A stretch of 64,000 nt of DNA. Origin: Hericium rajendrae. Lineage: Eukaryota; Basidiomycota; Agaricomycetes; Russulales; Hericiaceae. A program made the translations under genes and the position numbers. The stretch covers positions 496,001-560,000 of the forward strand of contig CM065883.1 in assembly GCA_033439255.1 (NCBI GenBank), read 5' to 3'. The notes under the pieces are model-generated. The model searched no databases, was not told the origin of the DNA, and saw nothing but the letters and a program-made list of their open reading frames with translations. Below, one piece after another: positions 11,036-22,828 of this stretch; position 1 is the first letter of the stretch, and the number at the start of each line of letters is the position of its first letter.

Positions 11036-13441
11036 ATGGCGCCGCGCCGACGCTGCAGTGTGTGCGGCTCGCGGCGGTGGCACAAGGAGCCGTCGAGCGG
11101 GCTCGTGGTGTGCAGCGAGGGGCACATCCTGCAGGTGCGTCTCGCGCGAGTCCGGTGCGCCCGGACGCGTGCTAAATCCCGCACAGAACTATAGGAACGA
11201 GACGCTCGAGACGAATGAAATGGGGCCGCATACGGTGCAGAAGCGCAGGCTCAAGTCGGGGCGCAAGAAGAAGGCGCCCCCAGAGCAAGGCGGACCCGAA
11301 GCGTACGTGCATCCTCTTTGCTCTTTGCGGGTGGTGGTTGCTGAATGGAAGTGGATTTGGCGTGCAGTGTACCACGGCGAGCGCGCGCGGTTCCATTATT
11401 TCGAGTGCTTGCAGCTGCTGCTGCGCAAGCAGATCGTCGCACTGACGCACGCGTGGGATCTGCCGGCGCAATTCGAAGTGCGTTCGTAATTGATGGGTTC
11501 TAGGACGATGCGAAGCTAAATGGCGTCGCAGATCATTTGCAGGGATGTATGGGCGCTGCATCTTAGTCTGCTGCCTGTGCCGCCGCCTGCGGAGCCCTTG
11601 TTGCATGAGCAGGAGGTCGACGGCGCCGAGCCATCGCAAAAACCGGCCCAAGACGGCAGCAGAAATACGGCCCGAGACACCTCTCCCACCCATTTCTGAC
11701 AAGGCCGACGACGAAAAGTCCCCATCGGATGCGGAGGACACCGAACGAGATGAGCAGCAGAGAAGCTCCTCGGAGGATGAAGACGAGGATGAAGAGCCAG
11801 AGGCGGACCCCGAGATAGACGAACTGCTCCGGGGTTTGTCCGCCTCCAGCTCATCGGAGGAGGACGAACTCTCTGCAAACAAGACCAGGCCCCAGCCCGA
11901 CAGCGGGCGGAAGAAACACAAACCAAAAGGAGCACTCGAGCGCCATGACGGGCCTGCCAGTAACCTTGCGGTGCTTGTCATTGCGTTGTGGACTCTGCGC
12001 CTGCCCATCATGTATGTGGACTTTGTGCGGTGCGTAGACAGCCTTGACGCATGAACGGGCGCCGCACGCGATATTAACGGATATGCTGTGGTTTGCTAGG
12101 CTGATCGAGGCCTACACGCTGCCTTTCCTAGATCCTGTCCGCCTCCTGCCGCCGGAAATGGCGCGCCATCTTACAAAACACACCGTCCAGGCGCTCTCTC
12201 CACCGGTGAGTGATCATTCCTCGCGCGCGCATGACCGGTCCACGCCCAACTCCGAACTGATTACACCGATGTGTGCAGCACGCACCCTCGCCTGTGCTCG
12301 TGCACGGCCTCGCAGCGCGGCTGGCAAGACAGCTGCATGCGTCGTTTCGGCATCTTTACGCCCGACCTCAACGCCGCGCCCATGCTGTGGCGCGTCGTGC
12401 GTGCGCTCGGCGGGACACGTACGTGATGATCTCTCTGCAGTGATTGGGCTCACGAACCTGGTGCAGCGGTGCTCTACGATCTGACCAAGACCGTGGCGCA
12501 CGTTCTGTCCCTGCCCCTTACCCTGCACAACACCCTCGCGCCGGTGCTCCCGCAGGACAAGGCCCGAGATCCGGCTCGACATATCTACGACAATGTGCCG
12601 CCGGAGGTGGCTTTAGCTGCAACGGTGGTCATCGTGCTGAAGATGGTGTATGGACTCGACGGGCGCGTGCGGTGAGCAGCGAGGCACGTCGGTACTACAT
12701 GAGCTGACTTGTGTGCGCTTGCGTGTGTAGCGCGCCTAAGGACCCGAATGATCCGGCGTGCGCCCTGCCGCGTATGCAGGATTACCTGAACCTGTTGCGG
12801 CATATGAATGATCAGGAGAAGCAGGGCCAGAGCGCCGTCTTTTCGGCGCGCTCCAACATGTATGGAATCTAAATTCATCGGAAGCATGGTGCTCATGCAA
12901 AGTGCAGGTCGACTGCCCATCTGAGCGCGATGATGCTAGATGAGTACATGGACTTCTGCGAGCGGGCGTTGCTCGGGCACGTGGCCAAGGAATACGGTTC
13001 GCATGCTCCGCCTTCGAGTCAAGATGGACAGCGGCTAAGAATAGACTACTGTATAGATACGAAGATGGTTGACGAATATTTTCCTTTGCCGGCGAGGAAG
13101 AAGACTTCGTATGCGGCATGCGCACCAGAAGGGGAAGCGATGCGGACACAGGGCAGCATGCTGGCAGCTCGGCCGGGAGAGGATGCCGCGGACGGCTCGA
13201 GCCCGGCAATGGGTACACGATCTACAATTCACGCGATGACCTAGGGTCCGTGCCGGAGGACTACGAGATTGTTATGCAGCGCGCAGCACGGGCGACAGGG
13301 GTGGGCGTGGAATACATGAGTGGAGTGGTGGAAAAGTACGAGCGGCGGATGGTGCGGTGGTGGGACACGACGCGGCGTCGGGAGAGCCGGGATTCCCGGG
13401 AGATGGAGGGGGAGGAAGAGAGTGATTGCGAGGATGTGTAG
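11036..13441 (+). CDS. RRN7: RNA polymerase I core-factor subunit, Rrn7/TAF1B type
   Basis: TFIIB-like factor that helps recruit RNA polymerase I to rDNA promoters. ATG at 11036. The first ~30 residues form the Rrn7-type zinc ribbon, CSVCGSRRWHKEPSSG followed by VVCSEGH, i.e. CxxC...CxxxH, typical of this family. Next comes a basic patch (KSGRKKKAPP), FHYFECLQLLLRKQ and HAWDLP, then an acidic, Ser-rich insert, then cyclin-fold-like helices (MYVDFVRLIEAYTLPFLDP, LYDLTKTVAHVLSLPL, PEVALAATVVIVLKMVYGLD). The C-terminus reads YTIYNSRDDLGSVPEDYE and ends in an acidic tail. A frame change at about 11690 (before ISDKADDE) is best explained by one missing C. The change at about 13110-13200 can be explained by an ordinary ~58-nt intron. 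Confidence 0.85.
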
Positions 13442-13788
13442 ACGAGATGGCGAGCAGTAGCGAGTGATCTAGGCAGTGCTCGATCAGGAAATAGATGCCT
13501 AATGCAGAAGAACGGGTGGCTGAGTCCGGCGAGAGAGTGATTTGGTGAGCTTGAGTTGTTCACCGCGACGGCTTTGCTGCTGTTCCTCACCCGAGTCGCT
13601 CCTTTCCTTCCTGCCACCACCCTGTCTCCTTCTTGTCTCGTCGTTCAGTTCAGTTCAATTCTAATTCAGGCTAATGCTTTCCCTCTGACCTCCCAGTCTT
13701 GGTCGAGATCTTTTGATCCACCCCCGCTTCTCCGTCGTTGATTCCGTAGCAGCTGCTCCCACCACTCTCTTCCTGGCCATCGTTTACG
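13442..13788. other. Intergenic/5' leader stretch
   Basis: About 350 bp between the Rrn7 stop and the next ATG. It is CT-rich on the plus strand from about 13560, consistent with a promoter/leader. No other feature seen. Confidence 0.35.
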
Positions 13789-16142
13789 ATGCGTCGAATC
13801 GTGTCCATCTTCGCTACAAAGCGGTCAGACAAGTCAGATGCTTCGTCTTCACCGGGCGATTCAAAGCCCGCGCCGATGAGGACCCACACCCTGCCTCGTC
13901 AAAAGAAGGCCTCTCGTTTGTTTGGCACTGCTCCTCGCATCACCATCTCCCCAGAGAATCCTACTCCCGCTCTGGACCAAGGTCATTCCTCCTCGTCATC
14001 CTCGAGCAATTCGGGCTCGCTGCGAACTCCAGACGATGACCGTGCGAGTCCCATGGCCCCACCCATTGTTCATACTGCCTCGCATCGCAGTTGGGTTCCG
14101 TTCAGACCGGTGAAAAAATCGCAGCCGACCCCCAGTCTCGTTGCCACCTTCGGGATCACCACATCCTCCCCCGTAGCCCTGCCTACCCGGTTGCAGAATG
14201 CCGACACCGAGTCCGACTACATGTCTGAGTCGCTGTCATCCGAATCGGACGCTCACCCACCCTCGAGGGCTGTCGTCAACAGGTTATCGGCGGTTGATTT
14301 TATGACCACACTCACGTCGAACAACCTCGGACCCTCTTTCTCACCGCCACCTCTTCTCCATCTTCCAAACGCGCCTGTCTTCCCACGGTCCAGTAACCCA
14401 TCACGCTCTTTGGCTTCTCTGGACAGTCTTGAATCCACGATGCATAAGAAGCGCCTGCTTCGTCGGCTCCAGCGCCGTCACGAGCTCTTGCCGTCCGAGC
14501 AACGTTCGCTCGCCGCCTTCGGATCTCGCCCCGCGACAGCGGCGGTTAGGCGCGCGCTACCGCAGCCGGACGAGGGGGCCCGCCTTGACCTGAAGTACGT
14601 CGAGGCGAACAGCCTTGGGTTGAGGCGCTGGGTCGATCGCCCGTACTTCGAAGAACGAACGACTATGTGGGTGCCTGACGAACAGACCGGAATAATCACC
14701 GCTGCTCCTGTGAAGGGATCCGGGTTCGGCGTCTGGGCTTTGGAGATCTCAGAAGCAGTGGAGATTTTGGCGGGAGTGACGTCGGACGAAGTGCAGAGTC
14801 CACACATAGGCATGTGGGATCCTCCTTCGTCGGCATCCAGTAGTTCCTCCCAATTATCTGGTCAGTCCTTTTTATGATGCCGATTTTTAATGTGCAATAT
14901 TGACCGTCTCCTTAGCGCCGCCAGCTGTCACATCGAAGCAGCCTGCCTTCAAAGCCCTTCCTTCCCCGTTGCGAAATAGTGGCGTGTCTTTTGATGAGCA
15001 CTTGCCCTCTGCGGAGTCTTCTCGCACCATTCGACCCGCTGCAGTTCATGACCTCGTGGCTCCTGTTCTCGTTCCCAAGCGCGGTGTTCGCTTCGCTGAG
15101 ACCAACAAGCCGGATCAAGTTCCGCAGGACTACATTGCTCGAGTCAGGAAGCAACGCCAGGAGAAAGCCAAGTTCTTGCAAGAGGAGCGAGAGCGTAGGT
15201 TGCACGAGGAGGAGCGGATGAAGCACGAGGCCGAGCGTCAGCAGTGGGAGATGGAGAAGGAGAAATGGGAACGGGAGAAGCACGCAATCGAAGAGGAACG
15301 AAGAAAGAAGGCCTATGCTGAGGAAGTTGTCGCTGCCCGTGCTCGGCGGGAAGGTTCCTACCATTCGCTGTCTGCTTCAATCGCGGAGCGACGAGGCAGA
15401 GAGACACGGGAGTCGTACTCACGGCCTGCTTACGACCCACGCAAGCAGTCCGAGTCCCCTGCTCCCCAGCCTCGCAATGATTCACCATCTAGCTCGCGTG
15501 CCTATAGCCCTTCTAGATCTTCCGTTAACGGCAGTCCTCTCTTTGCTCCTCGGCCTACGTCGACCTACTCGGTGACGCCCGTCTCATCCGCCGAGGACGT
15601 CCGCCATCGCGACCCACGAGCTGGCAACAGCAGGAGAGGGTCCATGGTCTCCAATTCCTCCGATCGGCTGTCCACATACTCGCATGGCTGGCAGTCAGTT
15701 CCGGTCGCCATGCTCTCCGTTCCGCCCGTCCCTATGTTCCCTACGATGCAAATGATGCCGGTCATGCCTCAGTATGCCATGGATATTCCCCTTCTCCCTC
15801 CTACCCCTCCTTTTATGTACCAACAATACGGCTACAAATCTCGCTCTCCCAGCTCCTCCCCTCGGCAGAGTTCGGCTCGCCTTCCCCACAGCTCCAGCTC
15901 AGAGCGTACTCATTCTGGCAGCGACAGCCCCTCGCGGACTCATCATCGGCATTCCAGCGATGAATACCGTAGGAATCAGCCCTCAAGTGCGTCACCTTAT
16001 CGGAGTGATCGTGGTTCATGCACCGCGGCCACGACCTGCTTCGCATACGAACTCCTGGGCTGTCCCGGCTGTCCCTGTCCCGCAGCCATCTCCCTCCGCG
16101 AGCCGGCCGTACTCGTCCCGCCGTCAGACGGCGTTCTCCTGA
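13789..16142 (+). CDS. Serine-rich protein with a charged coiled coil, function unknown
   Basis: ATG at 13789. Exon 1 is long and open to about 14862; a short intron follows (donor in LSG/QSF, acceptor near 14915). The N-terminal ~360 residues are Ser/Pro-rich and low complexity, with one compact block (LDLKYVEANSLGLRRWVDRP...TTMWVPDEQTGIITAAP and GFGVWALEISEAVEIL). The second exon carries GVRFAETNKPDQVPQDYIAR and then an uninterrupted Glu/Lys/Arg heptad-rich coiled coil of about 70 residues, followed by a Ser/Pro tail. The best C-terminus (ASHTNSWAVPAVPVP...SRRQTAFS, stop near 16142) is one frame away from the preceding Arg/Ser tail, with the change near 16018. I do not recognise the family. 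Confidence 0.65.
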
Positions 16143-16718
16143 CCCCGTACATTTTGGTTCGTCCGGATGTTCATTCGCTTTATTTTTCGCATCACGCTAG
16201 CGGCGTTCCTATTCGCCTACCTCTAATCGCAATCCCGTAGGATATGTGCATTTCCACCCATCCCTCGCAGCATTCGCATCTTTTCTATTCCCAGACGGTC
16301 CGGACGCACAGAACTAGTGGCATTTTAGGACGCTTGTCTATTTCTTCCTTTTCACATCATGGACACGATATCATATGTATCCCCACACGGTTTTCGATTT
16401 GGCTCACATTGAGACTTTTCTTGTTATCTTGCTCGATTGAGTTTACCCACACATATACTACAGCATGACAGTGCGTTCCGTCGTCTTATCCTGGTGTGAT
16501 TCCGATCTACATAGAGATGTCGATTTCTTGGTACGTCTGCTTGGTCATGGCCTTACGGTGGTTCGCATGTGCCTATGCTCCCCGGCCATGCGGTCGTTTT
16601 ATGTACTCATCTGTATGTTTCCGTTGGGGTAAGCAACTGGTATGTCATTTAATCTACACAACCTGCACTATGATGCTTCCGTACATTCCGCTCTGTTATA
16701 CACTCTGATCTCTGTACC
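16143..16718. other. Convergent intergenic stretch
   Basis: About 575 bp between two convergent genes. It is relatively AT-rich with only short ORFs, consistent with 3' untranslated sequence and terminators. No motif recognised. Confidence 0.4.
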
Positions 16719-18386
16719 TCATGCAGCAGTAGGCTGCGTTAAGGCCAAGGAAGCAGCTCTCCCCTCACGATCTGCAAGCCAGACACCGACCGACTTTCCA
16801 CTCCATCTCGGGCCCCGACCACCGCCCTTGAGAGTCTTGAACTGCTTCTTCAGCTCGTCGCCAACCGCCTTCACGCGTTTATCGTCGCTGCCAAGCAGCA
16901 TGACGACTGTCGTAGATGTCGAATTCTGGGATGACGGCGAGGACGTCAGCAGCAGGATGTAGGGCGGGGCGTCCCCCGCGAGTTTTGAGGCGTGCGCGGT
17001 GAACGCGAAGGTAATCGCCTGCAGGAGCGTCAACGCCGTCGGCGAGTCGTCCGTCCGCGCGACGTATTTCGTCCATTCGCCCGCGCCGCCGTCCTTCCGC
17101 CACTGCACCATCTCTTCGACCAGCCGCGCGCCGATATGCTCCGCCAGCTCCCGCTCCACCTCATCGACCCGCTTCTCGCGCTTCTTGCTCTCGTCGACGG
17201 CGAGCGCGACGCGGTCCGGTGCCTCCGCGGCCCCGCACGACAGCGCGCTGGTCATGCGCGTGAGCAGGGACTGCACGATGCCGAGGTGGTTCAGCAGGCG
17301 TGGACCCGCGAGGAAGTAGTGGCGCACGGGGCCCGACGCGGACGAGGGCGGCGGCGGGAAGACGAACAGCTGCAGCGAGGCGAGCGAGGGCAGGTGTGTG
17401 CCGCAGCACGGGTTGCGGTCCACGCCGTCGATGACGACGACGCGGTGCACGCCGCCGGTGTAGTCCTTCGGGAGGCCGCGGCCGTGCTCGCGGGCGGGCG
17501 CGGCGCCTGCGTCGATGTCCTGCAGCTGCTCGCCGGCGGGCAGCTCCTGCACCTCGATGTGCACGCGGCGGCCCTCGAACGCGAGGCGATTCGCGGCGTC
17601 TTGGACGAGCGCGGTCTCGGTGGCGGTCAGCGCGCGGGGGAGGTCGACATAGGCGGGCGAGGGCCATGCGCTGAGCGACCAGCTCACGGTCGGGAGGGAT
17701 AGGTGTGTCTCGATCAGCGCGGAGAGAAGGTGCTGTGCGGTGTGCATGCTCATCTGCGGTCGTTGGGAAGTCTGCATGCGGTCATCGTGGTGGGCACGAG
17801 CGAAAACGTACGTGATCGAGCCGTCTCTTGAAGCCTTCCTCTCCGAGAGCGAGGTGGACCTTTTTGCCTGGCGCGAGTACCGCAGGGACTTCTTCTATGC
17901 CTTCGGGGACCTTGAGATAGTGTACCGCGACGCCTCCATGCCGCTTTACGATTTCTACGTCCCATGCATTTCCATCTTCGGTTGTGAGCTTGCCGATGTC
18001 GTGCGGCTGTCCGCCGCCCTCTGGGAACAACACGGTGTCATGCACGATCACCTGCAGGAATGGCTGAATTAGCGGGGGTGGCGCGGATGCCTTTGCCTGT
18101 TTCGAAAGTCCCTTCTTCTTTCCTGCATCAGTGGGAGGAGAGGGCTTGACAAAAGCAGTAGATATCACGCTCGTGTCAAGAGTGTGAAGAAGAGGATCAC
18201 CTGTAGGAAGGGCGGCTCAGATATTGGCTATGATATCGATCCATAGTGGAATGACGGACGCTGGCAGGTCAGCAAGCCGACGGGTATCGTCACTGAGACA
18301 TCTGTGGATATCCGAAGGGTTGGAGACACGATACGGTGATATTCAGGTGGGGTTGTTGGGAGTAGAACGTCGGCAGCGGCGGTCAT
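16719..18386 (-). CDS. Alanyl-tRNA editing protein, AARSD1/AlaX type
   Basis: Stand-alone trans-editing factor that removes wrongly attached Ser (or Gly) from tRNA-Ala. ATG chosen at 18386 (MTAAADVLLP); an upstream ATG exists. Exon 1 ends in VGLLTCQ and splices to RDPLLHTLDTSVI, the family's typical start. Then come LQVIVHDTVLFPEGGGQP, the zinc-site motif MHTAQHLLSALI (HxxxH) and the second zinc half NPCCGTHLPSL (CxxxH). The C-terminal ~150 residues include a helical segment (KKREKRVDEVERELAEHI) and end SGKSVGVWLADREGRAAS. Both metal-binding halves are intact, and I see no frame break. Length is about 470 residues, normal for the eukaryotic form. Confidence 0.88.
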
Positions 18387-18749
18387 GGTAGTGGTTTCTG
18401 ATGAGCTCGAGGCTGATGATTGGTCAGAAATTTCAGCGACGCTTTCCACTTTTTTGCGCTTCTCAGAGATAACGAAGCACCGTCCATCGTTCATCAGAAC
18501 CTGGTATAATAGTTCGATACATGACTAGTACTGTCCACAATGTCCAAACGTATATCACCCTAAAAATGAAGAGTTCTACAGAAGAGTCCATGACACATCA
18601 GGATTAATAGAACACCAGCGCAGCATCGTAAGAGCAAGATGGAACATATCATAAATAAATAAAGGGTATCAAAGCACAATATATGCAAGTAAAGAGCCAA
18701 AGCAGAAGGGGCCAATAAACCAGCCCCCATGCCAGAGCTGACGCCATTG
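18387..18749. other. Intergenic stretch
   Basis: About 360 bp between the start of the tRNA-editing gene and the stop of the GH79 gene, both on the minus strand. AT-rich around 18640-18700 (runs such as ATAAATAAATAAAG), consistent with 3' end signals of the GH79 gene and promoter DNA of the editing gene. Confidence 0.35.
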
Positions 18750-20738
18750 TCACTGGTTAGTAGCCACTACTGGTGACACGGCAGATACCACAGCCAAACC
18801 CGGGCCAGGGACATTGATGGTGCAGCCATTCGAGCAATCCACCTGCTTATCCACGAAATCCTGCGCGCTGACGCCGTTGCTCTGCCAGGTAGCATTGACA
18901 AGCTTCCCGTCACCCACGCCGTTGAGTGTCTGGCCGCCCCATGCGATATTGGAGACCTCATTGATGGCGGGGGCAAGGAGGTATTTAATGGTGACAGTGT
19001 ATCCAGCGGGGAAGACATTCCCCAGGTTGTAACCTTGCGTCTGAGCCTTGGTATCGGCGAAATTGAAGAGCACGACGCTGTTCACGTGTGAAGAGTTCGC
19101 GTCGTAGATGGCGTAGCCTGCGCTAGTCGCGTTCTTATCCGTTGTCGAGTTGGAGACATCAAGATCGACGATCTTGCTGCCGTTTCCACGAAGAGCGTAC
19201 GATACCGGGAGCATGCCGTAGTACGGAGCACCAGTAGTCCATCCCCCGGCGGTATTGTTTGCGGAGGGGGCTGAAGAGATTGTATGATACGCCGGGCTCG
19301 CGGGTATGGATGTAGGCGGCAGCATAACCGACTGACGCCATCTGAAGCGAATAATCCGCTGTCCAAGGGCTGCGCCGAAGGTGTCGGATGTCCCGGGGAT
19401 GCCTCCACAAGATGCAGAATTGAATTCGTCCATCAGCACGGGCTTGGGCGTCGGATTGGAGCCCAGCGCGTACTGGATCCCTGGCAATTGCCATTTCGCG
19501 AGCTGAACGGCTGCATGAGGATCATTAGAATGATAAGCCATCAGGGTCGCAAGCTTCATACCGTTGGCATGCTGAACGTAGTACTGTAAGGTATATTGAG
19601 GGGGTGCATTAAAACAATTATTTTGAGGATAATGTTGAAGTCTGTAATGAGTAAATGGAATCGCCGATCAATATGGAGACAAGTAAGAACAGCACTAACG
19701 TTATGTATTTCAGTTCTTTTGAGAAGTCAGACAACCAGCTCTGTTGAAGGGTGGTCGCCAAGTCCTGTTGAGATGTCAGTACGAAACAACAGGTCGACAG
19801 TCGCTGCACATACCCAGCTGCAGCAGATGGTAGGTCCTGCAAGATTCGAGAGGCTGTGATGTCCCCAGCCGACGTATTTTTCAAAAGATTGGAAGCAGTC
19901 GAGAAATCCTAGACGATACGTTTAGAGAACATTCAGATGGTGAAGATGACTCGCATTACGTTCACATAATCATCCACCGTGTAGTTCTTCAAATTAGGCC
20001 TGTTGCCGTGACTGGTATAGAGGTCGGGTTCCTTTCGCAAGTGGGAGATTAGATGGAAAAGACAGTGTTATAGAAGGCGTACATTTCCGAGCAAGAGCGC
20101 ATCCAGTGAGTGTCCAAGAGCACTCTGAGCACTTCCAGCCAATAAAGGGCTGTTTGGATCGGAGGGATTTCGTAGACTGAGGCCTTGAAGTAGTTGAGAA
20201 TCCGAGTCCATTGATAACAAGATGCGCAAATAACTCACCCAGGAGATATTCGGCACCGATGGAGTCACTAATCTTGTTCAATATCTCGAAAAAGACAGGG
20301 CCAAAGTTTACTGGTTGATCGTTGACATTGGCATTGGGATCAGTGAAGTTCAGGAACTGGCCCGTCTGTGAGGGGACAAATGTGGAGCTATCCATAGAAT
20401 TTCCACCGATGCGAAGGCGGTAAGGAAACCCGGTCGCGTTAGCCATGTTCAAGGTCGTCAAGTAGTTCAAAACTGGCTGAGGTGTGCTCGACGAGTCGTT
20501 TCCGACTTCCAGAAAACGTTAGATAGAATACTTCTCGAGGATGCGGAAGCTACTCACAATATATATCCAGGGCGCTCAGCTCGAGACTAATACCCAGGAA
20601 ATTGGGATTTACGACATGATCAGTAGGAGGTGTAGAAGGAATGTTGACCTGCACTGGGCTACTCTGAGCTGACACATAACATGCCGAAGACAAAAACAAG
20701 AAAAGAGCGGAGGTGCGGAACAGGGCGGGAATCGCCAT
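18750..20738 (-). CDS. Secreted glycoside hydrolase family 79 (beta-glucuronidase-like)
   Basis: Predicted extracellular enzyme acting on glucuronic-acid-containing polysaccharides or glycoproteins. ATG at 20738 opens a clear signal peptide (SALFLFLSSACYVSAQ). The catalytic domain shows RLRIGGNSMDSSTF, ISDSIGAEYLLG, the acid/base motif GNEPDLY (Glu just after an intron), QHYPQNNC and the nucleophile motif LMDEFNSASCGGIPG. A C-terminal beta-domain (NNTAGGWTTGAPYYG..., VVLFNFADT) ends at 18750. The middle segment WTADYSLQMASVGYAAAYIH (about 19270-19385) lies in a different frame from the sequence on both sides, so two compensating single-base changes are implied. At least nine short exons. Confidence 0.88.
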
Positions 20739-21375
20739 GAGGGGCGGAAAGAATGGTCGCCAGAACGCGTCGAAGGCGTATATATCTGAGCACCCTCGAG
20801 GATATAACGGGGATTGCGCGAGGCACGGGCGTCCTTAATTTGGGGGGCACAGTTGTCAAATTTATCGAGGTGCTAGAACGCTCACCACCCGGCAACGCGC
20901 GCTTGCATGAGACGAAAACAAACTGATGTCCTTACCCTAATGATTTCTATGATATAATCCGGGCTAGCGATATAGCAGGCTGTCCGTGCCTCTGCAAATC
21001 CTGTTGATGAGATTGGCGTGCATGCTGACTGCTATTGGTACCCCGCCCATCTGCAACTCGCCTGCGATGCCCAGCGTTCTGAAAACGGGTGTAACGGACC
21101 GAAAATTCTTGACGGATAAGTACCCACTACGGGGTGAGATGGCCGGTGTTCCATGAAAGCCTCCATCTCAGGCGACAAATGGCGCATGAAACAACATGAT
21201 GAGCGCGCCTCCCAGTGCACCTGAACTGACTGCCTCGGCAACGCCTCGAAGATGCTCAACACGTGACATATGTCACACGTCGGGGCTTGCTGAGTTGCTC
21301 AGCTTCTGCTTGGCCTAGTCTCAGAGCTTCGTACTCGACAATCGTTTATACCCTTCTATTGAAGCCTTGCCCGCA
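20739..21375. promoter_or_regulatory. Divergent promoter region, GH79 / Spt3
   Basis: About 640 bp between the divergent GH79 and Spt3 start codons. Only short ORFs in mixed frames. No strong motif or repeat seen. Confidence 0.3.
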
Positions 21376-22699
21376 ATGGCGCCGACGAAGGGGGCATCGA
21401 ATGCCTTCCAAGTTGACACGAGTGATAGGAAGAGGGAGTACAAGTATCAGCAGGAGATATCCCAGATGGTTCGCGTCTTTCCTACATTTCAATGACGTAG
21501 AGGCTTATCGGTCGCAGATGTTTGTCTTTGGTGAAATCCAAGACCCGCAAACAGAGACGGTCAATCTGGTTGAAGACATCATCCACAGTCAGTTGGTCGA
21601 GCTTGTACGGCACATGAATTATTGCTTTATTTCAGTCTGACAGTCCTTTCTAGATTGTACAAGCACGCGCTCTTGCAACGCGACGCGGGGCGCGATACCT
21701 CTCTGCCGAAGACCTCATCTTCCTCATTCGACACGACCGGGCGAAGGTCAACAGACTTCGTACCTATCTGTCTTGGAAGGATGTCCGTAAGCATGCGAAG
21801 GATTCGAACGCAGACGGCGGTGGCGGTGTGGAAGTTGACGTCCTCGAAGACGCGGATGGTGGGTGGATTCTCAAAAACCACCTGACGCCTGCTCACACTA
21901 ATATATCTATAGATAAGCTGACTGCAAAAGCGCAGAAGATTACTATTAAGCTGCCTTGGGAAATTCAGACTGTCTTCTCAGAGGCTCTGAGGCAGAGCGG
22001 TCACCAGTCAGATGATGAGGAGGACGAAGATGATCTGGAAGCTCAGGAAGCAATGCGTGAACGGCTTAAGGTGAGCAATTCTACTACGCCCAGTCGATAT
22101 AGCTAACGGCTTATCAGGAAGCTGATGATGTCACGAAACAAATGACACGGGAAGAGTATCAACACTATTCAGATTGTCGACAGGCATCCTTTTCGTACCG
22201 CAAAGGTCAGTTTATTCGTATATACTTGTCTGATCATCGCTCTAACTATGTATGTAGCCAAACGATTTAGAGAGTTCCTGAACCTTCCTTCGTATCTGGA
22301 CCTCAAAGCAAATGATGACACGGTCGACATCGTCGGATTTCTCGCCTTCGAGATGGTCCGCTCGTTAACGGTCGCTGCTCTGGAAGTGAAAAGGTCTCTG
22401 GAGGAATCGTATCTCCGCGAAGACCACACGGCATCGCCTGTTCTTGGGAAGCGCAAGCCAGGCGGAGGCTTAGAATCGAGCAATAAGCGACGGCGCGAAG
22501 AACCAGCGGACGACGACTCGGAGACCCCACTCCCTATCTGCTCTCTCTTCCTGCCACCGCCCGAGGCACGCACGCCCTCCGACCGGAACACATCCAGGAT
22601 GCATTTTCCAGAATGCAAGGGGACTGGTCCCAACGTCGCACTGCCGGAATGAGGAACTGGAGAGGTGGACTCATACGGACTAGTGTCAGCCTCATCTGA
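21376..22699 (+). CDS. SPT3: Spt3-like SAGA subunit (TFIID-18kDa/histone-fold family)
   Basis: Histone-fold coactivator of the SAGA complex that helps deliver TBP. ATG 21376; exon 1 reads YKYQQEISQM and splices to MFVFGEIQDPQTETVNLVED, then VQARALATRRGARYLSAEDL and IFLIRHDRAKVNRLRTYLSW, the TFIID-18 histone fold. A second conserved region, KRFREFLNLPSYLDL plus DIVGFLAFEMVRSLTVAALE, is the second half seen in Spt3 but absent from Taf13. The expected C-terminus (LRPEHIQDAFSRMQ...WRGGLIRTSVSLI, stop at 22697) is one frame away from the preceding PPPEA, so a base is probably missing near 22560. Without it the frame would end at 22652. Confidence 0.9.
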
Positions 22700-22828
22700 T
22701 CCAGATATGCCATTCGTGTTCTACTTCATCTCGGGATCGTTGTTGTATACTTGTTGTATGTAATTATATCTGTACATCATTGTCTTTGCTTTGCGTTACA
22801 TCTGTATCGTGAATCAAGAAGGGGTGAA

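Noticed and set aside
11172-12011. Minus-strand ORF of 279 codons opposite Rrn7
   Set aside because: It is the antisense shadow of the acidic/Ser-rich Rrn7 insert and has low-complexity Ser/Arg translation with no domain.
13110-13200. Frame break in the Rrn7 C-terminal part
   Set aside because: A ~58-nt GT..AG intron (donor GTATGC near 13108, acceptor CTGGCAG near 13166) joins the two frames in correct phase, so no error is needed here.
16992-17702. Plus-strand ORF of 236 codons over the tRNA-editing gene
   Set aside because: Antisense shadow in a GC-rich exon; the minus strand encodes intact zinc motifs of AARSD1.
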